From NCBI RefSeq assembly GCF_002803155.1, contig NZ_NNBP01000015.1, positions 1 through 64,000 on the forward strand: a stretch of 64,000 bases of DNA, written 5' to 3'. Of the stretch, positions 52,474 through 60,568 are shown one piece after another; the first letter of the stretch is position 1, and each line of letters opens with the position of its first letter. This stretch comes from Streptomyces sp. CB02959 (GTDB lineage: Bacteria; Actinomycetota; Actinomycetes; Streptomycetales; Streptomycetaceae). Under the pieces are notes generated by a model that did not search any database, was not told where the DNA came from, and saw nothing but the letters and a program-made list of their open reading frames with translations. A program made the translations under genes and the position numbers.

Positions 52474-53997
52474 GTGAGTGGTGACGACGTGGCCGGTGGA
52501 GCAGTGGCCGAAGCGAAAACGTACGAGGTGCGCACCTACGGGTGCCAGATGAACGTCCATGACTCCGAGCGGCTCTCGGGCCTGCTGGAGGACGCGGGCT
52601 ACGTACGGGCCCCGGAGGGCGCCGGAGAGGACGAGGTCGACGTCGTCGTCTTCAACACCTGCGCGGTGCGTGAGAACGCCGACAACCGGCTGTACGGCAA
52701 CCTCGGCCGACTCGCGCCGGCCAAGACCCGACGCCCCGGCATGCAGATCGCGGTCGGCGGCTGCCTGGCCCAGAAGGACCGCGACACCATCGTCAAGAAG
52801 GCGCCCTGGGTGGACGTCGTCTTCGGCACGCACAACATCGGCAAGCTGCCGGTCCTCCTGGAGCGCGCCCGCGTCCAGGAGGAGGCGCAGGTCGAGATCG
52901 CCGAATCGCTGGAGGCGTTCCCCTCGACGCTGCCCACCCGCCGGGAGAGCGCCTACGCGGCCTGGGTCTCCATCTCCGTCGGCTGCAACAACACCTGCAC
53001 CTTCTGTATCGTCCCGGCGCTGCGCGGCAAGGAGAAGGACCGCCGGCCCGGCGACATCCTCGCCGAGGTCGAGGCCCTGGTCGCCGAGGGCGTCTCCGAG
53101 ATCACCCTGCTCGGCCAGAACGTCAACGCCTACGGCTCCGACATCGGCGACCGCGAGGCGTTCAGCAAGCTGCTGCGGGCCTGCGGGAAGATCGAGGGAC
53201 TGGAGCGGGTCCGCTTCACCTCCCCGCACCCGCGCGACTTCACCGACGACGTGATCGCGGCGATGGCCGAGACGCCCAACGTGATGCCCCAGCTCCACAT
53301 GCCGCTGCAGTCGGGCTCCGACACCGTCCTGAAGGCGATGCGCCGCTCGTACCGCCAGGAGCGCTACCTGGGCATCATCGAGAAGGTGCGCGCCGCCCTC
53401 CCGCACGCGGCGATCACCACCGACATCATCGTCGGCTTCCCGGGCGAGACCGAGGAGGACTTCGAGCAGACCCTGCACGTCGTCCGCGAGGCCCGGTTCG
53501 CCCAGGCGTTCACCTTCCAGTACTCCAAGCGGCCCGGCACCCCGGCCGCCGAGATGGACGGCCAGATCCCCAAGGAGGTCGTGCAGGCCCGCTACGAGCG
53601 CCTGGTCGCCCTCCAGGAGGAGATCTCCTGGGACGAGAACAAGAAGCAGGTCGGCCGCACCCTGGAGCTGATGGTCGCGGAGGGCGAGGGCCGCAAGGAC
53701 GGCGCCACCCACCGCCTCTCCGGCCGCGCCGCCGACAACCGCCTGGTCCACTTCACCAAGCCGGACGAGCCGGTGCGCCCCGGCGACGTGGTCACCGTCG
53801 AGGTCACCTACGCCGCCCCGCACCACCTCCTCGCCGAGGGCCCGGTCCTCGGCGTGCGCCGCACCCGCGCGGGCGACGCCTGGGAGAAGCGCACCGCGGC
53901 GGAGGCCGCCAAGCCGGCCGGGGTCCTGCTCGGCCTGCCCAAGGTCGGCGTCCCCGAGCCGCTGCCGGCCGCCACGAGCGGCTGCGGCCGCGACTGA
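52474..53997 (+). CDS. miaB: tRNA-2-methylthio-N6-dimethylallyladenosine synthase MiaB
   Basis: 507 residues. Radical-SAM methylthiotransferase acting after MiaA on adenosine 37 of tRNAs reading UNN codons. N-terminal cluster cysteines are in TYGCQMNVHDSE, NTCAVREN and VGGCLAQK. The radical-SAM motif is Cys171-x3-Cys175-x2-Cys178 (CNNTCTFC). A TRAM domain follows near 400-460. The 45-residue Ala/Pro-rich tail is typical of Streptomyces. GTG 52474 is chosen from the leaderless arrangement and gives the expected N-terminus. miaA is encoded 1.5 kb downstream. Confidence 0.96.
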   Translation: MSGDDVAGGAVAEAKTYEVRTYGCQMNVHDSERLSGLLEDAGYVRAPEGAGEDEVDVVVFNTCAVRENADNRLYGNLGRLAPAKTRRPGMQIAVGGCLAQKDRDTIVKKAPWVDVVFGTHNIGKLPVLLERARVQEEAQVEIAESLEAFPSTLPTRRESAYAAWVSISVGCNNTCTFCIVPALRGKEKDRRPGDILAEVEALVAEGVSEITLLGQNVNAYGSDIGDREAFSKLLRACGKIEGLERVRFTSPHPRDFTDDVIAAMAETPNVMPQLHMPLQSGSDTVLKAMRRSYRQERYLGIIEKVRAALPHAAITTDIIVGFPGETEEDFEQTLHVVREARFAQAFTFQYSKRPGTPAAEMDGQIPKEVVQARYERLVALQEEISWDENKKQVGRTLELMVAEGEGRKDGATHRLSGRAADNRLVHFTKPDEPVRPGDVVTVEVTYAAPHHLLAEGPVLGVRRTRAGDAWEKRTAAEAAKPAGVLLGLPKVGVPEPLPAATSGCGRD

Positions 53998-54036
53998 TCC
54001 CGACCGGTCCGGGGGCCGGTGCGACGGCCCGGGCGT

Positions 54037-54042
54037 TACGCT
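54037..54042 (+). promoter_or_regulatory. -10 box for leaderless LigB-like gene
   Basis: TACGCT ends 6 bases before ATG 54049 and no ribosome-binding site is present. Confidence 0.55.
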
Positions 54043-54048
54043 GCGTGC

Positions 54049-54768
54049 ATGCTCGTAGCCGCCGCCATCTGCCCCTGCCCGCCGCTGCTCGTCCCCGAGG
54101 TCGCCACCGGCGCCGCACCGGAGCTGGACCCGGTGCGGACCGCCTGCCTGGACGCGCTCGGGGTACTCGCCGCGGCCCGCCCCGACCGGCTGGTCGTGCT
54201 CGGCCCGACCACCGGCGAGGCCGGTGAGGGACGGTACCCGCAGGGCGCCGGCGGCTCGTTCCGCGGCTTCGGGGTGGACCTCGACGTGACGTTGGGGGCG
54301 GCCGGGCAGACGCCCGCGGCCGGGCCGCAGCTGCCGCCCGCGCTCGCCGTCGGCGCCTGGCTGCTGTCCCGTACGCAGTGGACCGACGCGCCCGTGGCGG
54401 GACTGGGGGTCCCCGAGCAGCTGCCCGGGGACCGCTGCCTGCCGCTGGGCCGGGAGCTCGCCGGCTCCGCGTCCCGGGTGGCGCTGCTGGTGCTCGGCGA
54501 CGGCAGCGCCCGCCGCTCGGTCAAGGCCCCCGGCTACTTCGACGAGCGGGCCGAGGCGTTCGACGCCGGCGCGGCCCGCGCCCTGGGAGCCGCCGACACC
54601 ACCGCCCTGGCCGCCCTGGACGAACGGCTCGCCGCCGACCTGCTGGTGTCCGGGCGGTCCTGCTGGCAGGTCCTGGCGGGCGCCGCCGAGGGCGCCGGAC
54701 TCCGCGGCCAGCTGCTGCGCGAGGAGGCCCCGTACGGCGTCGGCTACGTCGTGGCGGCCTGGACGTAG
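54049..54768 (+). CDS. Class III extradiol dioxygenase (LigB)-like protein
   Basis: 239 residues related to the LigB/MEMO family. The opening MLVAAAICPCPPLLVPEV corresponds to the conserved start where LigB has a metal-binding histidine, here replaced by cysteine or proline. RVALLVLGDGSARRSVKAPGYFD occupies the place of the second metal motif. Because the His ligands are not all present, dioxygenase activity is doubtful. It lies between miaB and miaA in Streptomyces, which hints at a conserved but unknown role. The leaderless arrangement fixes the start. Confidence 0.8.
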   Translation: MLVAAAICPCPPLLVPEVATGAAPELDPVRTACLDALGVLAAARPDRLVVLGPTTGEAGEGRYPQGAGGSFRGFGVDLDVTLGAAGQTPAAGPQLPPALAVGAWLLSRTQWTDAPVAGLGVPEQLPGDRCLPLGRELAGSASRVALLVLGDGSARRSVKAPGYFDERAEAFDAGAARALGAADTTALAALDERLAADLLVSGRSCWQVLAGAAEGAGLRGQLLREEAPYGVGYVVAAWT

Positions 54769-54819
54769 CCCGGTTCGGCCGGGAACACCGCGTCACGCCA
54801 CGAGCGGCGCGAAACGCGG

Positions 54820-54866
54820 CGGCGCGGCGGACCCGGAGAGCCGTGCCCCCGCCGTCCGCCGCGCCG
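54820..54866. terminator. Bidirectional hairpin between convergent genes
   Basis: A perfect 13-bp stem (CGGCGCGGCGGAC, 54820-54832, with 54854-54866) and 21-base loop lie between the LigB-like and Ala-rich genes. No T tract is present. Confidence 0.6.
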
Positions 54867-54883
54867 CGCCCGCCCCCGGGCGG

Positions 54884-55327
54884 CTACTTCTGCGCGCCCT
54901 TGCCGGCCTCGCTGTCCACCGCGGCGGCCGCCGACTGCTGCCGCGGGATCGCGGCGCCGCCGTCCGCGGCGGACGCCTCGGAGGACGGCGGCTCCGCCTC
55001 GTCCGCCGCCCCGGCCGCGGCCGCCCCGGTGCCGCCCGCCCCGGCCTCCGCGGCCGTCGCGTCCTGCGCCAGGTCCTCCGCGGCGCTCTCCACCGTGCCC
55101 TCCGCAACCTCCTCCACGGCGGATTCCGCGGTCTGCGTCGCCGCCTCGGACGCCGCCTCCGACGGCGCCTGCGCCGCGCTCGCGGGACCGACCGGCTCCG
55201 TCGCGGCGGCCCCGTCCGCCCCGTCCGCCCCCGGCGTCCCCTCCGCCGCGACCTCCGCCACGGCCGCCGCGGCACTCTCCTCCGCCGCGTCGGACTTGCG
55301 CCGGCGGAACCGCGAAAACACGCCCAT
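54884..55327 (-). CDS. Ala/Glu-rich low-complexity protein
   Basis: 147 residues. The basic start MGVFSRFRRRKSDAAEE is followed by about 110 residues dominated by Ala, Glu, Gly, Ser and Thr (for example AAEGTPGADGADGAA), and a short tail ending KGAQK. It looks disordered and acidic, with a possible membrane- or nucleic-acid-binding N-terminus. AGGAG precedes the ATG at good spacing, supporting a real gene. A gene of this kind lies beside miaA in other Streptomyces (from memory). Function unknown. Confidence 0.7.
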   Translation of the reverse strand: MGVFSRFRRRKSDAAEESAAAAVAEVAAEGTPGADGADGAAATEPVGPASAAQAPSEAASEAATQTAESAVEEVAEGTVESAAEDLAQDATAAEAGAGGTGAAAAGAADEAEPPSSEASAADGGAAIPRQQSAAAAVDSEAGKGAQK

Positions 55328-55497
55328 AATTTCTCCTACGCTCCTCATGTGGGCGAAATCCCTCGCCGCCCGGAGTGTCCCCTTGCGTCGCCCGACGGGC
55401 CCCGGCAGCGCACCGGCGTTCGGGGATCTCGCATCAGGCAACGACGGCATCCGTGCCCCGTCACGTCGCTCGTTCGAGAGTGCGCCGGGAGGTTTGC

Positions 55498-55503
55498 GAG
55501 ACT
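55498..55503 (+). promoter_or_regulatory. -10 box for leaderless miaA mRNA
   Basis: GAGACT ends 6 bases before GTG 55510. The nearest GGAGG is about 18 bases before the start, too far for a ribosome-binding site. Confidence 0.4.
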
Positions 55504-55509
55504 GGCGGG

Positions 55510-56448
55510 GTGAACACCGTCGCCCCCGCACCGCGGGTCATCGCAGTCGTCGGCCCCACCGCGGCCGGAAAGTCCGACCTGGGCGTAGCGCTCGCCCAGC
55601 ACCTGGGCGGCGAGGTCATCAACGCCGACTCGATGCAGCTCTACCGGGGCATGGACATCGGCACCGCCAAACTCACCCCCGAGGAGCGGCAGGGCGTCCC
55701 GCACCACCTCCTCGACATCTGGGACGTCACCCGCGCGGCCAACGTCGCCGAGTACCAGCGGCTCGCCCGCGCCGAGATCGACCGGCTGCTCGCCGAGGGC
55801 CGCACCCCGGTCCTGGTCGGCGGCTCCGGCCTCTACGTCCGCGGCGCCCTCGACGCCCTGGACTTCCCCGGCACCGACCCCGCCGTCCGCGCCCGCCTGG
55901 AGGCCGAACTCGCCGAACAGGGCAGCGGCGCACTGCACGCCCGCCTCGCCGCCGCCGACCCCGAGGCCGGCCGCGCCATCCTGGCCGGCAACGGCCGCCG
56001 CATCGTGCGCGCCCTGGAGGTCATCGAGATCACCGGCCGCCCGTTCACCGCCAACCTCCCCGGCCACGAAGCGGTCTACGACACCCTGCAGATCGGCGTG
56101 GACGTCGAGCGCCCCGAACTCGACGAGCGGATCGCGTCACGGGTCGACCGGATGTGGGACGCCGGCCTGGTCGACGAGGTGCGCCGACTGGAGACCGCGG
56201 GGCTGCGCGAGGGCCGGACGGCTTCGCGGGCCCTCGGCTACCAGCAGGTGCTCGGGTACCTGGCGGGGGAGTGCACCGAGCAGGCGGCGCGCGACGAGAC
56301 GGTGCGCGCCACCAAGCGCTTCGCGCGCCGTCAGGACTCGTGGTTCCGCCGGGACCCCCGCGTCCACTGGCTCAGCGGCGCCGCCGACCGCCGGGCCGAC
56401 CTCCCGTCCCTGGCACTGGCGTTGCTCGAACGACCGGTCACAGCCTGA
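55510..56448 (+). CDS. miaA: tRNA dimethylallyltransferase MiaA
   Basis: 312 residues. P-loop GPTAAGKSDLG near residue 15, DSMQLYRGMDIGTAK with the catalytic Asp, and the swinging-loop region RALEVIEITGRPF are all present. DSWFRRDPRVHWL closes the conserved core. It adds the dimethylallyl group to adenosine 37 of tRNA, the substrate for MiaB. Length fits the family. GTG 55510 gives the usual N-terminus; a 45-residue upstream extension is unconserved. Confidence 0.96.
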   Translation: MNTVAPAPRVIAVVGPTAAGKSDLGVALAQHLGGEVINADSMQLYRGMDIGTAKLTPEERQGVPHHLLDIWDVTRAANVAEYQRLARAEIDRLLAEGRTPVLVGGSGLYVRGALDALDFPGTDPAVRARLEAELAEQGSGALHARLAAADPEAGRAILAGNGRRIVRALEVIEITGRPFTANLPGHEAVYDTLQIGVDVERPELDERIASRVDRMWDAGLVDEVRRLETAGLREGRTASRALGYQQVLGYLAGECTEQAARDETVRATKRFARRQDSWFRRDPRVHWLSGAADRRADLPSLALALLERPVTA

Positions 56449-56551
56449 TCACGTCATGGCATCGGGACGCTCCGGCCGTCATCCCGGTCGCTGAGGGCGT
56501 GTCATCATCGACCTTCGATCGAGGCGTGCAATCTGGCAGTGGGGAGGGCGC

Positions 56552-57112
56552 GTGGCAATGGAGGCCGGCCCTCGCAACCGAGCCCAACAACCGGACCAGG
56601 ACGGCGCCGGGGTCGCACCGCAGGCCGAGGACGGCCCGGCGGCCCACGACGTCCACTCCGCGCCCCACGACCACCTTCCCGCGCCCGGCGACGGCATTCC
56701 CGACGGCCACCCGGCGACCCTGGACGCCTCGGACGGCCCCGACGCCGAACCGGGCCCGTCCCCCGAGGGCGGCGAGTCCTTCCGCGACCTGCGCCCGCCC
56801 CGGCGGCTCCGGCTGTGGCAGCTCGCCCCGATCGTGGCGCTGGCCGCCCTCGGCTCGCTGATGTTCGCCTTCCCGCTGGCCTTCGAGTTCGGCGGCGACG
56901 GCGGCGCGGTGATCGCGATGCTCGGCCTGCTGCTGTGCTGCTGCGCCGCCGGCGCGGGCATGATGGCCGCCCGCCGGGTCGGCCACACCTGGCCCGGCCT
57001 CCCGGTCCGCGGCTCCGGGCGCCGCGCCAGCTGGCGGGTGGTGCTCCTGTACGCGGGCGTGGTCGCCGTCCTCGCCGCCCTGGCGATCTGGCGGGTGGCC
57101 CGCCTCCGCTGA
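56552..57112 (+). CDS. Membrane protein of unknown function between miaA and dapF
   Basis: 186 residues. The first 85 are acidic and hydrophilic (Asp/Pro/His-rich). Three hydrophobic segments follow (LWQLAPIVALAALGSLMFAFPL, VIAMLGLLLCCCAAGAGMMAA, VVLLYAGVVAVLAALAIW); the second carries three adjacent cysteines. GGGAGGG precedes GTG 56552. No family is recognised. It may be cotranscribed with miaA, 103 bases upstream. Confidence 0.65.
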   Translation: MAMEAGPRNRAQQPDQDGAGVAPQAEDGPAAHDVHSAPHDHLPAPGDGIPDGHPATLDASDGPDAEPGPSPEGGESFRDLRPPRRLRLWQLAPIVALAALGSLMFAFPLAFEFGGDGGAVIAMLGLLLCCCAAGAGMMAARRVGHTWPGLPVRGSGRRASWRVVLLYAGVVAVLAALAIWRVARLR

Positions 57113-57175
57113 GGTCCGCGCCCCGGCCCGACGCCGGGGCCCCGGCCCCGTCCGGCCGCTCCGCCGTGCCGGCCG

Positions 57176-57181
57176 TAGGAT
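57176..57181 (+). promoter_or_regulatory. -10 box for leaderless dapF mRNA
   Basis: TAGGAT ends 6 bases before GTG 57188. AGGAG touches the start codon and is too close to act as a ribosome-binding site. Confidence 0.55.
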
Positions 57182-57187
57182 TCAGGA

Positions 57188-58066
57188 GTGACCAGCACGC
57201 AGCGCATCGCTTTCCTCAAGGGCCACGGCACCGAGAACGACTTCGTGATCGTCCCGGATCCGGACGGCCGGCTCGACCTGCCCGCGACCGCCGTCGCCCG
57301 GATCTGCGACCGCCGCGCCGGAGTGGGCGGCGACGGCCTGCTGCACGTGGTGCGGTCCGCCGCGCACCCGGAGGCGCGGGCGATGGCCGACGAGGCCGAA
57401 TGGTTCATGGACTACCGCAACGGCGACGGCTCGATCGCCGAGATGTGCGGCAACGGCCTCCGGGTCTTCGCCCGGTACCTCCTCCACGCCGAGCTGGTCG
57501 AGGCCGGCGACGTGGCGATCGCCACCCGCGCCGGGGTGCTCCGGGTGCACCTCGCCAAGACCGGCGACGTCACCGTCGCCATGGGCCGCGCCCGGCTCCC
57601 CGAGGACGGCGTGCTGGTCGAGGTCGACGGCCGCAGCTGGCCGGCCCGCAACGTCAACATGGGCAATCCGCACGCGGTCGCCTTCGTCGAGGACCTGGCG
57701 CACGCCGGTGAGCTGCGCACGCAGCCGCAGTTCAGCCCGGCCGCGGTGTACCCGGACGGCGTCAACATCGAGTTCGTCGTGGACCGCGGCCCGCGCCACG
57801 TGGCGATGCGGGTGCACGAGCGGGGCTCCGGCGAGACCCGCTCCTGCGGCACCGGCGCCTGCGCGGTGGCCGTCGCCACCGCCCGCCGCGACGGCCTGGA
57901 CCCGGCCGCGACCGGCACCCCGGTGACGTACACCGTCGACGTGCTCGGCGGCAGCCTGACCATCACCGAGCTGCCGGACGGCACGGTCGAGATGACCGGT
58001 CCGGCCGTGATCGTCGCCGAGGGCACCTTCGCGCCGGAGTGGCTGGCGGGCGCACTCGCCGGCTGA
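57188..58066 (+). CDS. dapF: Diaminopimelate epimerase
   Basis: 292 residues. The two catalytic cysteines are Cys87 (EMCGNGLRVFA) and Cys220 (RSCGTGACAVA), each in its conserved loop. GHGTENDFVIV opens the protein. The enzyme converts LL- to meso-diaminopimelate. Streptomyces walls contain mainly the LL form, so this enzyme mostly serves lysine synthesis there. A 220-base gap follows. Confidence 0.96.
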   Translation: MTSTQRIAFLKGHGTENDFVIVPDPDGRLDLPATAVARICDRRAGVGGDGLLHVVRSAAHPEARAMADEAEWFMDYRNGDGSIAEMCGNGLRVFARYLLHAELVEAGDVAIATRAGVLRVHLAKTGDVTVAMGRARLPEDGVLVEVDGRSWPARNVNMGNPHAVAFVEDLAHAGELRTQPQFSPAAVYPDGVNIEFVVDRGPRHVAMRVHERGSGETRSCGTGACAVAVATARRDGLDPAATGTPVTYTVDVLGGSLTITELPDGTVEMTGPAVIVAEGTFAPEWLAGALAG

Positions 58067-58097
58067 CGGGCCGGGACGGGGGCGCCGGAGCACGCCC

Positions 58098-58185
58098 CTC
58101 GCCCAGGGGAAGCGGTTTCGGCGAGGAGAAACGGTTCAGGCCAGAAACTTCCCTCGAATGGGTGATCCGTTTCACGCTGGGCGAG
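58098..58185. promoter_or_regulatory. Long nested inverted repeat upstream of the RelA/SpoT homologue
   Basis: CTCGCCCAG (58098-58106) is the exact complement of CTGGGCGAG (58177-58185). Inside, AAACGG (near 58130) faces CCGTTT (near 58168). The elements flank a comparatively A-rich stretch about 100-190 bases before the gene. They could be an operator pair or an RNA fold; I cannot tell which. Confidence 0.4.
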
Positions 58186-58286
58186 AGGCGGACAGCGCTG
58201 CGTGATGGGCTCGGTAGCATCAAGCACCGGCCCTGGCGCCCGAACTGACGGCGCCCCACCGCCGGTCGACGCCGCCGGAGGTGCCC

Positions 58287-60440
58287 ATGAGCGCAGAGGC
58301 CACGAATCCTGGTAACCCTGAAGCAGCGGACCGCAGGCGCGGCCGCCCCCGGCCGGCGCTCCGGGGGCTGCGCCGCATCGGCCGCGCCGCACTCCTCGGC
58401 CCGGCCGCCCGGGACGGCCTCCCGGACGCCCTGGAGCACGTCGCCAAGGTGCACCGCCGCCACCATCCCGAAGCCGACCTGGGCATCCTCAGCAAGGCGT
58501 ACCAACTCGCCGAGTCCTCGCACCGCGGTCAGACCCGCAAGAGCGGCGAGCCGTACATCACCCACCCGCTCGCGGTCACCCTGATCCTCGCCGAACTCGG
58601 CGCGGAGACCACGACGTTGACCGCCTCCCTGCTCCACGACACCGTCGAGGACACCGAGGTGACGCTCGATCAGGTCCGGGCGGAGTTCGGCGCCGAGGTC
58701 TGCTACCTCGTCGACGGCGTCACCAAACTGGAGAAGGTCGACTACGGCGCCGCCGCCGAGCCGGAGACCTTCCGCAAGATGCTGGTCGCCACCGGCAACG
58801 ACGTCCGGGTGATGTCCATCAAGCTCGCCGACCGGCTGCACAACATGCGCACCCTCGGCGTGATGCGCCCGGAGAAGCAGGCCCGGATCGCCGTGGTCAC
58901 CCGCGACGTGCTGATCCCCCTCGCCGAACGCCTCGGCGTCCAGGCGCTCAAGACCGAGCTGGAGGACCTGGTCTTCGCGGTCCTGCACCCCGAGGAGTAC
59001 ACCGCGACCCGGCAGCTCGTCGCGTCGTACGCCGGCCGCTGCGATCCGCTCGCCGCACTCGCCGCCCGGGCCCGGACGATCCTGGCCGAAGCGGGCATCG
59101 ACGCCCAAGTCCTCGTCCGCCCGCGGCACTTCGTCTCCGTGCACCGGGTCCTGCTGTCCCGCGGCCGGCTCACCGACGCGGACCTGGGGCGGCTGCTGGT
59201 CCTGGTGACCGAGGACGCCGACTGCTACGCCGTCCTCGGGGAACTGCACACCTGCTTCACCCCGGTGGTCTCGGAGTTCAAGGACTTCATCGCCACCCCC
59301 AAGTTCAACCTCTACCAGTCGCTGCACACCGCCATCAGCGGCGAGACCCGCGAGGTCGCCGAAACCCTGATCCGCACCCACCGGATGCACCGGGTCGCCG
59401 AGGCCGGGGTGATCGCCCTGGGCAACCCGTACGCCCCCACCGACGGCACCGACGCCCCCGAGGGCGAGCGAGCCGACCCGACCCGCCCCGGCTGGCTCGA
59501 CCGCCTGCTGGAATGGCAGCGCACCACCCCCGACCCGGACACCTTCTGGACCTCCCTCCGCGACGACCTCGCCCAGGAGGGGGAGATCACCGTCTTCTGC
59601 GCCGGTGCCGCCGCGGACGGCCCCGGCGGCACCGTCGGACTGCCCGCCGGGGCGAGCTGCGTGGACGCGGCGTACACCCGGCACGGCGACGCCGCGCACG
59701 GCTGCATCGGCGCCCGCGTCAACGGCCGCCTCGTGACGCTCGGCACCGTCCTGCACGACGGCGACAGCCTCCACCTGCTGATGGCCCAGGACTCCGCCGG
59801 CCCCTCACCGGAGTGGCTCGACCACGCCCGCACCCCCGCCGCCCGACTCGCCATCTCCCGATGGCTGGCGCGGCCCCAGGGCGCCGGCGAGCCGCCCGCC
59901 GCGCCCGCCGGTCGGCGCAGTGAACGCCGCCGGGCGCCGGTCCACCGCCCCGCAGGCCCGGACCACGCCGCCACCGCCTCCGGGCTCGCGGTGGCCGACC
60001 TGCCCGGCGCCACCGTCCGGCTGGCGGGCTGCTGCACCCCGGTGCCGCCGGACACCGTCACCGGCTTCGCGGTCCGCGGCGGCACGGTCACCGTGCACCG
60101 CGCGCTGTGTCCCGCGGTGGCCCGGATGGCGGCGATGGGCCGGCAGCCGGTCGGGGTGCGCTGGCGGGGCGCCGGCACCGGCGGCCCCGGTTGCCGGGTG
60201 ACGCTCCTGGCCGAGGCGTTCAGCCGGCCGCACCTGCTGCCCGACCTGACCGAGGCGATCGCCGCCCAGGGCGCCGCCGTGGTCTCCGCCGCCGTCGAAC
60301 CCCCGCACGAGCAACTGGTCCGGCACACCTACACCCTCCACCTGCCCAACGCCGCCGGACTCCCCTCCCTGATGCGCGCCATGCGCCAGGTGCCCGGCGT
60401 CTTCGACGTGGTCCGGGCCACCACGACGGTGCGGTCCTAG
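58287..60440 (+). CDS. rshA: RelA/SpoT homologue (RshA-type) with altered synthetase motif
   Basis: 717 residues. The HD hydrolase domain is intact: GEPYITHPLAV, LLHDTVEDTEV with His117-Asp118, and LADRLHNMRTL. The synthetase domain (about 270-370) keeps EFKDFIATPKFNLYQSLHTA and LIRTHRMH. However, the usual D-x-x-G-I-R motif reads DLGRLLVLV, losing the conserved Gly and Arg. TGS (about 430-500) and ACT (C-terminal) domains follow. It should hydrolyse (p)ppGpp; synthesis may be weak. S. coelicolor has this second homologue, RshA, besides RelA. ATG 58287 has GGAGG 6 bases upstream. Confidence 0.9.
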   Translation: MSAEATNPGNPEAADRRRGRPRPALRGLRRIGRAALLGPAARDGLPDALEHVAKVHRRHHPEADLGILSKAYQLAESSHRGQTRKSGEPYITHPLAVTLILAELGAETTTLTASLLHDTVEDTEVTLDQVRAEFGAEVCYLVDGVTKLEKVDYGAAAEPETFRKMLVATGNDVRVMSIKLADRLHNMRTLGVMRPEKQARIAVVTRDVLIPLAERLGVQALKTELEDLVFAVLHPEEYTATRQLVASYAGRCDPLAALAARARTILAEAGIDAQVLVRPRHFVSVHRVLLSRGRLTDADLGRLLVLVTEDADCYAVLGELHTCFTPVVSEFKDFIATPKFNLYQSLHTAISGETREVAETLIRTHRMHRVAEAGVIALGNPYAPTDGTDAPEGERADPTRPGWLDRLLEWQRTTPDPDTFWTSLRDDLAQEGEITVFCAGAAADGPGGTVGLPAGASCVDAAYTRHGDAAHGCIGARVNGRLVTLGTVLHDGDSLHLLMAQDSAGPSPEWLDHARTPAARLAISRWLARPQGAGEPPAAPAGRRSERRRAPVHRPAGPDHAATASGLAVADLPGATVRLAGCCTPVPPDTVTGFAVRGGTVTVHRALCPAVARMAAMGRQPVGVRWRGAGTGGPGCRVTLLAEAFSRPHLLPDLTEAIAAQGAAVVSAAVEPPHEQLVRHTYTLHLPNAAGLPSLMRAMRQVPGVFDVVRATTTVRS

Positions 60441-60568
60441 GCGACTCGCGTCCGGTCGGGGCAGATCGGGCGCGCGGGCGCAAGCCGGATGGCCGAGCCG
60501 CCGCTCGTTCGGGTGCCGTGCTGCCGTGCCGTCCACGGGCGGGCGGGCCGCGCTGATAGCGGTAGCCC

